Assembly (NCBI GenBank): GCA_903859205.1
Contig: CAIOLM010000018.1
Coordinates: 121,373 to 185,372, forward strand
DNA length: 64,000 nucleotides
Source: an uncultured Microbacteriaceae bacterium
GTDB taxonomy: Bacteria > Actinomycetota > Actinomycetes > Actinomycetales > Microbacteriaceae
Direction: 5' to 3'
Position 1 is the first letter of the stretch. Every line of letters starts with the position of its first letter. Both the position numbers and the translations under genes were made by a program. Below are positions 16,260 through 23,287 of the stretch, piece by piece. The notes beneath the pieces are model-generated. The model worked only from the letters and a program-made list of their open reading frames with translations. It was not told the origin of the DNA and searched no databases.

Positions 16260-17339
16260 ATGCTCGGAGATTACTTCATCGCAGATGGCGTCATCCACGG
16301 TTACAACTGGACCCAGGAGAACTTCAACATTCCTGAGGCTCGTTTTGCCGCGATGGGCGGATTCGGTGGGCACCGCCACCTGAGCCCGAACCCGGCATGG
16401 CAGCTCCCCTTTGACGACTGGCAGCACGACTGGCAGATCTCCGAAATCGAAGAAGCCGCCTTCCTCGAGGCAGGCAGCGACATCGTCGCGTACCACGGCA
16501 CCCCGATTCGTGACCTCTGGAAAGACGGCCACTCGGCAGACTGGAAGGGTGCCGAGTGGAAGGCTCGCGAACCTGACCGCGTGATCTACTACGGTGGCGC
16601 CAACCCTCTCGATGGCAAGAAATCATTTGACGAACTCAAGCGCAACCGTGACAACGGAGCAGAGGCCGTCAAGATCTACCCTGCTTGGTACGAGGGACAC
16701 GGTGTCACTCACCGCATCTCGCTTGATGACCCAGAGTTTGGTTACCCCTTCATCGAGAAGGCAATCGAGCTCGGTTACAAGACCATCGCGACGCACAAGG
16801 CCATTCCGTTCGGCCCGGTTGACATTCGCTCGTTCGACCTCATGGATATCCCCGCAGCTGCTGGTCGCTATCCCGAAGTCAACTTCGAGATCTTGCACGC
16901 CGGCTTCGCGTTCGTTGAAGAAACCGTGCTCGTTCTGCAGTCGTTCCCCGAGAACACCTATGTGAACTTCGAGGGTTCGAACAGCCTGCTGCTGGCTCAG
17001 CCCAAGCGTTTCGCTCACTTCCTCGGTCAGTTCTACAACTCGGGCGCTGAAGATCGCATGATCATCTCGAGCGGTATGACCATGGTTCACTCACGCCCCG
17101 TCTTCGACGCGATCATCAATTTCGAGATGCCAGAAGACCTCGTGCGCGACTACGGCTACCCCGTTGTTACCAAAGAGATGAAGCAGAAGCTTCTCGGCGG
17201 AAACCTCATGAAGCTGCACGGTCGCGACATCCCGACGTTCATGAAGTCGGTCGAGGGCGACTACTGGGACAAGCGTCAAAAGGCTGAGGGTACTGACCAC
17301 GAACTGTGGTCGCACTACTACGCACGCAAGAACGCCTAA
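16260..17339 (+). CDS. Amidohydrolase-family protein (COG2159-like hydrolase or decarboxylase)
   Basis: A protein of about 359 residues resembling the metal-dependent amidohydrolase/decarboxylase superfamily (ACMSD and resorcylate-decarboxylase relatives). Candidate metal or acid-base residues occur in GGHRHLSP, TIATHKAIPFG, EILHAGFAFVEE and the C-terminal ISSGMTMVHSRP. The N-terminal HxH motif is not obvious. The start is ATG 16260 with AGAGAGGA upstream. It heads a plus-strand set with a MIP18-like protein and a ThDP enzyme. A decarboxylase or ring-cleavage-product hydrolase role is plausible; the exact reaction cannot be assigned. Confidence 0.7.
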   Translation: MLGDYFIADGVIHGYNWTQENFNIPEARFAAMGGFGGHRHLSPNPAWQLPFDDWQHDWQISEIEEAAFLEAGSDIVAYHGTPIRDLWKDGHSADWKGAEWKAREPDRVIYYGGANPLDGKKSFDELKRNRDNGAEAVKIYPAWYEGHGVTHRISLDDPEFGYPFIEKAIELGYKTIATHKAIPFGPVDIRSFDLMDIPAAAGRYPEVNFEILHAGFAFVEETVLVLQSFPENTYVNFEGSNSLLLAQPKRFAHFLGQFYNSGAEDRMIISSGMTMVHSRPVFDAIINFEMPEDLVRDYGYPVVTKEMKQKLLGGNLMKLHGRDIPTFMKSVEGDYWDKRQKAEGTDHELWSHYYARKNA

Positions 17340-17353
17340 TCGCGGTGACGATC

Positions 17354-17734
17354 ATGAAGGCCTCGGAAGAAGCAATCAAAGAGTCGGTCGTCGAAGCCCT
17401 GGGCACCGTTCTTGACCCGTGTGGTCTCTACAACGGTTCGATGACCACCATCGGTGACCTTGGAATGTATCGCGACATTTTTGTCACGGATGACAAGGTT
17501 CTCATCGAGGTGTTCCTTGACGACCCCGCGTGTGCATTTAGCGGGCAGATTTTGCACCACATCCACCGAGCAGTCGACCCCATTGTTGAAGGGCGTGAGG
17601 TCGAGATGACCATGGTGACCGACGACTACTGGGACACCGATCGCATTACACCGCTCGGACAGAAGAAGCTTGAAGAGAATCGCAAGACCAGCTTGCGCCT
17701 CATCCCGCTTTCGGTTGCCAAGGCAAATCAGTAA
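17354..17734 (+). CDS. MIP18/PaaD-like (DUF59) small protein
   Basis: The 126-residue protein resembles the MIP18/DUF59 family used in iron-sulfur cluster maturation: KESVVEALGTVLDPCGLYNGSMTTIGDLGMYRDIFV has the domain's layout with a Cys in place of the usual acidic or Cys position. ATG 17354 is chosen, with GGTGA 5 nt upstream; a GTG at 17345 is an alternative. It lies between an amidohydrolase and a ThDP enzyme in one operon and could service a metal or Fe-S enzyme of the cluster, such as the Fe-S dehydrogenase at 23.3 kb. That role is inference. Confidence 0.55.
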   Translation: MKASEEAIKESVVEALGTVLDPCGLYNGSMTTIGDLGMYRDIFVTDDKVLIEVFLDDPACAFSGQILHHIHRAVDPIVEGREVEMTMVTDDYWDTDRITPLGQKKLEENRKTSLRLIPLSVAKANQ

Positions 17735-17770
17735 TCACTCGAAGTTTCCACGAAAGGTAACCACGTCGTC

Positions 17771-19375
17771 ATGAAGGTGCACGAGCAGTTTGCGCAAGCC
17801 CTCTTAGAACACGGCATTGATGTCGTATTCGGTCTGATGGGAGATGCCAACCTCGCATACCTTGCCGACTACATGGACGCCGGTGGCCGCTTTGTTACGG
17901 CTGCTCACGAAGCGAACGCCGTCGGAATGGGAGATGGCTGGTCTCGCCGTTCAGGTCGTATCGGCGTCGTCTCGCTGACACACGGTCCTGCCTTGACGAA
18001 CGCCTTGACCAACATGGTTGAGGCGGTTCGTGCGAACAGCCAGCTCGTTATCATCACAGGATCCACGCCCCTGGAGCCCACCCACTTTCAGCGCATGGAC
18101 CTCTCGGCCACGGCACTGACTGCGGGTGCTGGCTTCGAGGTTGTTACCAAGCCCGAAAACGCAGTGCGTCACCTGAACCGTGCTCTTCAACGCACCGTTG
18201 CCGAACGTCGCCCCATCGTGCTTGACCTGCCGATCTGGATGCTCGATGCCGAAGCTGGAAAGCAGCGTGCGGTGGCAGCTCCGCAGTGGCCCGCCCCACA
18301 GGTGCCTGACATTGATGCCCTCGACGAAGCCCTCGGCTTGCTGGTCTCGTCACCGCGGCCGATCATTTTGGCTGGACGAGGCGCCTACGCCTCGGGTGCT
18401 AAGGAGGCCCTCATCGAGTTGGCCGAGCGCGTCGGTGGCGCCCTCGCAACCACCCTCTGGGCCCGAGGAATGTTTGATGGTCACCCCAGCAACATCGGAA
18501 TTTACGGCAACCTTGCACACCCCGTTGCATCTGGTGCTATCGGTGAGGCGACGTGTGTGATTGCCTTCGGTGCGAGCCTCAATCCGCTAACCACCTATCG
18601 CGGTGAGCTCACACGGGGTAAGCAGATTATTCAGGTTGACTCTGATCCGGGTCGTTTTGGTTGGTTCATTGGAGTCGATGTTCCCGTCGCCGCCGATGCC
18701 AAAGCGACAGCTGTTGCGATGAACGAGGCGCTCGCCGAAATTGAACATGAGCCTGTCAGCTCGTGGGTCAGTGAAGTTCAGGCGGCGCTAGCCGCGCGTA
18801 ACCCACGCGATGACTTCCAAGACCTCTCCAAGAGCGACACCATTGATGTGCGGTTGGCTGCTCTCGAACTCAACGAGGTCCTGCCTCGACAGCGAACGCT
18901 CGTTCACGACGTTGGCCGCTACATTCGCGGCAGCCTCACCTACCTTGACGTTCCCGGACCAGCACACATCGTTGGGATGGGCGCTTTTGGCTCGATTGGT
19001 CTTGGCCTCGGTGGCGCGATCGGCGCCAGTGTTGCGGCTCCCGATGAAGTCACCCTCCTCGCGGTGGGCGACGGCGGACTCATGCAGTATTTCACTGAGC
19101 TGAGCTCTGCGGTTCGCGAGAAACTGCCTCTCGTCCTACTCGTTTTCAACGATGGAGCCTACGGAGCCGAATACGACAAGCTCGAATCAGGCGGAGCTAA
19201 CCCCGAGTACTCCTACCAAATCTGGCCGGACTTCGTCGACGTTGCTCGAGCCATGGGAGCTCAGGCGCTCTCGGTTCGCAATGTCTCAGACATTGCTGAG
19301 GTCGGCAAACTGGCAGCAAACCTCGAGGGGCCGTTGCTGGTGGATATCCGTCTCGACCCGACGATTTTGGGCTAG
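17771..19375 (+). CDS. Thiamine-diphosphate-dependent enzyme (benzoylformate decarboxylase/acetolactate synthase superfamily)
   Basis: The 534-residue protein has the three-domain POX/AHAS layout. The N-terminal PYR domain contains the activating glutamate in AHEANAVGMGDG and the SLTHGPALTNAL loop; a central domain follows (PRPIILAGRGAY); the C-terminal PP domain has the ThDP/Mg motif GDGGLMQ to NDGAYGAE. It should decarboxylate or ligate a 2-oxo acid. AHAS and benzoylformate decarboxylase cannot be separated by eye, but the catabolic setting favours an aryl 2-oxo acid. It ends 2 bp before a convergent esterase gene. Confidence 0.8.
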   Translation: MKVHEQFAQALLEHGIDVVFGLMGDANLAYLADYMDAGGRFVTAAHEANAVGMGDGWSRRSGRIGVVSLTHGPALTNALTNMVEAVRANSQLVIITGSTPLEPTHFQRMDLSATALTAGAGFEVVTKPENAVRHLNRALQRTVAERRPIVLDLPIWMLDAEAGKQRAVAAPQWPAPQVPDIDALDEALGLLVSSPRPIILAGRGAYASGAKEALIELAERVGGALATTLWARGMFDGHPSNIGIYGNLAHPVASGAIGEATCVIAFGASLNPLTTYRGELTRGKQIIQVDSDPGRFGWFIGVDVPVAADAKATAVAMNEALAEIEHEPVSSWVSEVQAALAARNPRDDFQDLSKSDTIDVRLAALELNEVLPRQRTLVHDVGRYIRGSLTYLDVPGPAHIVGMGAFGSIGLGLGGAIGASVAAPDEVTLLAVGDGGLMQYFTELSSAVREKLPLVLLVFNDGAYGAEYDKLESGGANPEYSYQIWPDFVDVARAMGAQALSVRNVSDIAEVGKLAANLEGPLLVDIRLDPTILG

Positions 19376-19377
19376 GG

Positions 19378-20268
19378 CTAGCTCGTCGTTATTGACTTGA
19401 TGAAGGCTCCAGCGCGATTGGCGGAGTCGACAGCTTCGGGCAGGTTGAACAGCAGCATCTGGTGCATGTGCGGCATACCCTCTTCGATTTGAACCTCGAC
19501 AGTGCCACCTGCGTCGCGCACTTTCTGCGCGAAGACAATGGTGTCGTCGTGCAGTGGCTCGTGCGTGCCGACCTGCATCATCATTGGCGGGAGCCCGTTC
19601 ACATCACCGAACATCGCAGAAATTCGAGGATCGTCGGCGGGAACATCTCCTCGGTACGAACCACTGACGCGAATGTAGGCCGCCTCGTTTTGGTACGGGT
19701 CCCATCCGGCACGAGATTTGATGCTGTCCTGGGACAGTGTGTGGTCGACCCAGGCCGACATCGTCACGATGCCTGCGGGCATGGGTACGCCCTCGCCTTT
19801 GAGCGAGATCACCGAGGCTAGCGCGAGGCCACCACCGGAGGAGTCACCGAATACAGCGAGATTCTTGGGCTCGACCCCCTGCTCCAGGAGGGCTCGGTAA
19901 ACAGACTTCACGTCATCAAAGGCAGCGGGAAACTGTGTTTCGGGGCATAGGCGATAGTCGACGATGACGACGCTCGCACCGCTGGCCAAAGCGACATAGG
20001 CCGAGAGGTCTCGATGGCTCTGCGGGCCACCTACGTGGAACCCGCCGCCGTGCACCTGGATCACGATCATGTTGGTGCGGTCTGTGACGGGACGAACCCA
20101 GCGCACTTTGACGCCACCGAGCGTGGTGTCCTCGATTTCGACGCCCTCGGGGAGCTTGCGCGAGACGCTGTCAATGCCCGCGCGACGAACCTCTACGGTT
20201 GCCGTCGGGGTGAGGAATCCATACGCCTCATCGAGGGCTGCTTTGACTCGGGGTTCAATCTGGCTCAT
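19378..20268 (-). CDS. Alpha/beta hydrolase, hormone-sensitive-lipase family esterase
   Basis: A 296-residue esterase with the HSL-family oxyanion motif HGGGFHVGG, nucleophile elbow GDSSGGGLA, and probable acid and base in the C-terminal third (THEPLHDD, GMPHMHQM). The start is ATG 20268 with AGAGAGGT upstream; the open frame runs on to 20364 without a ribosome site. It hydrolyses short acyl or aryl esters. A Baeyer-Villiger monooxygenase at 31.5 kb makes esters, so this could be its partner, though a different operon carries it. Confidence 0.85.
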   Translation of the reverse strand: MSQIEPRVKAALDEAYGFLTPTATVEVRRAGIDSVSRKLPEGVEIEDTTLGGVKVRWVRPVTDRTNMIVIQVHGGGFHVGGPQSHRDLSAYVALASGASVVIVDYRLCPETQFPAAFDDVKSVYRALLEQGVEPKNLAVFGDSSGGGLALASVISLKGEGVPMPAGIVTMSAWVDHTLSQDSIKSRAGWDPYQNEAAYIRVSGSYRGDVPADDPRISAMFGDVNGLPPMMMQVGTHEPLHDDTIVFAQKVRDAGGTVEVQIEEGMPHMHQMLLFNLPEAVDSANRAGAFIKSITTS

Positions 20269-20285
20269 TTTTGACCTCTCTGCGG

Positions 20286-20305
20286 GAATCACCACTTCGT
20301 GATTC
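20286..20305. promoter_or_regulatory. Inverted repeat upstream of the esterase gene
   Basis: GAATCAC and GTGATTC are separated by 6 bp (7+6+7), 18 bp upstream of the esterase start. It could be an operator or a leader hairpin on the minus strand; which is not decidable from sequence. Confidence 0.4.
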
Positions 20306-20372
20306 AACGAATTGTGAGTTTGGCACGCTGTCGCCTTGACGCGCGACCAAATCTCTAACATCATATATTTAT

Positions 20373-20406
20373 GCAGTTAGAACCGAAAGGCTTAACTGCG
20401 CTTTTT
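20373..20406 (+). terminator. Attenuator-like hairpin in the transketolase leader
   Basis: GCAGTTA (20373-20379) pairs with TAACTGC (20393-20399), with an inner CC-GAAA-GG stem, followed by GC and five T. This is a terminator-shaped hairpin about 40 nt before the transketolase start and downstream of the AT-rich promoter region (CATATATTT). It may attenuate expression. Confidence 0.5.
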
Positions 20407-20446
20407 GTTGGTCTATTTTTGGCCCACCCACAAGGAAGAAAACAAT

Positions 20447-21304
20447 ATGTCCCCCTCCGTTGACAATGCGGTCACACCGGAAGAGGTTGAGCTGATTCGT
20501 CAGAAGGCTCTCTTCGTCCGCGAAGAAACCGTCCGACTCATTTCAATCGCCAAAGTCGGTCACTATGCGTCGGCTTTCTCCTGCGCTGAAATATTCGCGG
20601 CCCTGTACTACAACATCCTGAACCTGAAGCGCGGTGAGCCGAACTGGCCAGACCGTGACCGCTTCCTCATGGGCAAGGGCCACGCCGCTGTGGGTTATTT
20701 CCCGCTGCTGGCCGACTGGGGCTTCTTCCCGAAAGAGCTTCTCGACGGTTACACCCGCGTGGGCAATCCCCTGGGTGACCACCCTGACATGAAGAACGTA
20801 CCCGGAGCTGACTTCTCGTCTGGATCGCTCGGACACAACCTCTCCGTCGGACTCGGCATGGCACTTGCCGGACGAGTTCTCGGCAAGGACTACAACACCT
20901 ACGTTCTTCTCGGTGACGGAGAGCAGCAAGAGGGTCAAGTCTGGGAGGCCGCCATTTCGGCAGCACACCAGAAGGCTTCTCGCTTGATTGCCATCGTCGA
21001 CCGCAACGGATATTCACTCGACGGTGCCGTAGACGAGGTCATGGGCATTGAGCCACTGCCTGAAAAATGGCGTTCGTTCGGCTGGGAGACCCACGAGGTC
21101 GATGGTCACGACATTCCTGCACTTCTAGGGCTGCTCAAGAAGGTGGCCAATGACACCGAGCGCGAAGCTCCCGTGTGCATCATCGCCCACACGATCAAGG
21201 GCAAGGGCATTGGATTCATGGAGAAAGAAATTGGTTGGCACCTGGGTTGGCTTGCCGATGAAGACGAAAAGGCCGTCATGGCAGAACTGAGGGCAAACGC
21301 ATGA
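20447..21304 (+). CDS. Transketolase, N-terminal (ThDP pyrophosphate-binding) subunit
   Basis: A 285-residue half transketolase. It shows KVGHYASAFSCAEI, FLMGKGHAAVGYFP, SSGSLGHNLSVGLGMA, and the ThDP motif GDGEQQEGQVWEAA to DRNGYSLDG. The ATG at 20447 has an AAGGAAGAA ribosome site. It needs the next gene's product for the pyrimidine half of the active site. Two-subunit transketolases are often catabolic, transferring ketol units between sugars or unusual aldehydes; the substrate here is unknown. Confidence 0.92.
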   Translation: MSPSVDNAVTPEEVELIRQKALFVREETVRLISIAKVGHYASAFSCAEIFAALYYNILNLKRGEPNWPDRDRFLMGKGHAAVGYFPLLADWGFFPKELLDGYTRVGNPLGDHPDMKNVPGADFSSGSLGHNLSVGLGMALAGRVLGKDYNTYVLLGDGEQQEGQVWEAAISAAHQKASRLIAIVDRNGYSLDGAVDEVMGIEPLPEKWRSFGWETHEVDGHDIPALLGLLKKVANDTEREAPVCIIAHTIKGKGIGFMEKEIGWHLGWLADEDEKAVMAELRANA

Positions 21305-22299
21305 GCAAGACAAAAGCAGACCTGCAGCCCGAATCCTGGTCGTACACAGACACACTCGACAAGGCGCCCAGCTTCGCGATCATCTCGCAGACCCTGGCAG
21401 ACCTCGCCGATGAGGGGCACCCGATCGTTGTCGGCACTGCTGACCTCAAGTACTCGAACGGACTCTTCCGCTTCGAAGAGCGTCACCCGGATCGTTTCTT
21501 CCAGTTCGGAATTTCTGAGCAGAACATGATTTCGGCTGCTGCCGGAATGGCATCAACCGGCCTCAAGCCACACGTTGCAACTTTCGCGTCGTTCATGGCG
21601 CTTTTGGCTTGCGAACAGATTCGCACCGACATCGCGTACACGATGATGCCGGTTCGTCTCATCGGTACGCACACCGGTATCGCATTTGGTTTCTACGGAA
21701 CGTCTCACCACGCCACCGAAGACCTAGCCATCATGCGTTCGCTGGCAGACATGAATGTTGTCGCCCCAGCCGATGGCCCGCAGTTTGCAGCTGCTCTGCG
21801 TGCGGTCGTTGATCTCGAAGAGCCGATCTACTTCCGCATCGGCCGCGGCCGCGACCCTGAGGTCTATGGTGCAGACGCCACGTTTGAGCTCGGAAAAGCC
21901 ATCGTGCACGAGGCCGGCACCGACATCACTCTGATTGCGACCGGATCGATGGTGTACCCAACGCTTGAAGCTGCCAAAGCTTTGCGCGCCGAGGGTCTGT
22001 CTGTCGGTGTCATCGACATGCACACCATCAAGCCGCTCGATGCCGAGGCAATTCTCAAGGCTGCCGGCAATAGCAAGCTCATCATGACCGTTGAAGAGCA
22101 CAACGTGCTCGGAGGTCTTGGTGGAGCCGTTGCTGAAGTCTTGAGCGAAAACGGAACTCCCGTTCCATTGCACCGCCACGGCATCAAAGACACCTACGTC
22201 ATTGTGGGCCCTCCCACGCACCTCTACAAGCACTACGGTCTTGACGCGGATGGCATTGCTGTCGAAGCCAAGACCTTCATTTCCAAGTTCGCAAAGTAA
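21301..22299 (+). CDS. Transketolase, C-terminal (pyrimidine-binding) subunit
   Basis: A 332-residue partner of the preceding half, joined by an ATGA overlap. It has the activating glutamate in QFGISEQNMISAAAGMA, the THTGIAFGFYGTSHHATEDLAI loop in two parts, and the C-terminal swivelling domain (TVEEHNVLGGLGGAVAEVL). Its neighbours are a dehydrogenase and a 2-hydroxyacid-type flavoprotein, not pentose phosphate genes, so it is probably dedicated to this pathway. Confidence 0.92.
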   Translation: MSKTKADLQPESWSYTDTLDKAPSFAIISQTLADLADEGHPIVVGTADLKYSNGLFRFEERHPDRFFQFGISEQNMISAAAGMASTGLKPHVATFASFMALLACEQIRTDIAYTMMPVRLIGTHTGIAFGFYGTSHHATEDLAIMRSLADMNVVAPADGPQFAAALRAVVDLEEPIYFRIGRGRDPEVYGADATFELGKAIVHEAGTDITLIATGSMVYPTLEAAKALRAEGLSVGVIDMHTIKPLDAEAILKAAGNSKLIMTVEEHNVLGGLGGAVAEVLSENGTPVPLHRHGIKDTYVIVGPPTHLYKHYGLDADGIAVEAKTFISKFAK

Positions 22300-22309
22300 G
22301 TAGGTAACT

Positions 22310-23281
22310 ATGTGGGCACACGTCCTCGTTGAACCGAGCAAGTTCGCGCCAATCGAAGTTCCGGCGTTCACCGAAGCTGACGTTGCAGAGAACTGGGTGC
22401 TCTTGCGCGCAGTTGTTGGTGGTGTCTGCGGCAGTGATTTGCCCTACTTCCGTGGCCGCGCACACAAAGACACTCGTGATTCAAAAGGCTGGGCCAGTGG
22501 CGTGCCAGGCTTGCCCCTGCACGAGGTTGTAGGCGAGGTTCTGTTCAGCCGCCACCCTGCTCACCAGATTGGTGACATGGTGGTCGGCTGGGCATCCAAA
22601 TTTGATGCCATCACCGAGTTCGTGCTCGCCGACGGTGAGAGTCTGCTCAAGTACAACCCTGCGTTTAGTGCCGTGGAGGCCATCACGATTCAGCCTCTGG
22701 CCTGTGTTATCGGAGCTGTCGAACGCTTGAACATTAAGCCGGGCGATCGAGCAGCCGTAGTGGGCCAGGGCCCCATCGGGTTGCTGTTCAGCCACGTCTT
22801 GAGCAATGCCGGTGCCGTGGTCACGGGTGTCGACCGCATCGACCGCACCGCTGCCGCCGACATCTTTGGCGTCACAGAAACGGTCACAACCATGTCAGAC
22901 CGTTGGGCGAACGCGATTGATATTCCTGAGCGCTTCCCCATTGTGGTTGAAGCCATCGGTCACCAGATTGCGACGCTCACCGACGTCATGACGGCTGCCG
23001 AACTTGGCGGTCAGGTCTTTTACTTCGGTGTCCCTGATGACCCGATTTACCCCATCAGCATGCAGATGATGTTCCGCAAGCACCTGGCCTTGATCAGCGG
23101 AGCCACTATTGACCGTCGCCGACTGCTCGCTCTGGCCAATGACTATCTGCTCGAGCATGAGGGACTGCGCACGAAGTACGTTACGAACGTTTATCCCGTG
23201 GCGGATGTGCAACAGGCCTTTGATGCAGCTGTACTGCCAGCTCCGGGGCAGTACAAGATTGCACTGGACATGGCAGGCTAG
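22310..23281 (+). CDS. MDR-family dehydrogenase (threonine/sorbitol dehydrogenase-like)
   Basis: The 323-residue protein has GVCGSDLPYFRG and LPLHEVVGEV at the catalytic zinc positions, GQGPIGLLFSHVLSNAG as coenzyme motif, and lacks the four-Cys structural zinc loop. It lies 10 bp after the transketolase pair, in the same operon, and probably oxidises or reduces a polyol or keto compound made or used by it. The family is clear; the substrate is not. Confidence 0.8.
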   Translation: MWAHVLVEPSKFAPIEVPAFTEADVAENWVLLRAVVGGVCGSDLPYFRGRAHKDTRDSKGWASGVPGLPLHEVVGEVLFSRHPAHQIGDMVVGWASKFDAITEFVLADGESLLKYNPAFSAVEAITIQPLACVIGAVERLNIKPGDRAAVVGQGPIGLLFSHVLSNAGAVVTGVDRIDRTAAADIFGVTETVTTMSDRWANAIDIPERFPIVVEAIGHQIATLTDVMTAAELGGQVFYFGVPDDPIYPISMQMMFRKHLALISGATIDRRRLLALANDYLLEHEGLRTKYVTNVYPVADVQQAFDAAVLPAPGQYKIALDMAG

Positions 23282-23287
23282 TTTTTT

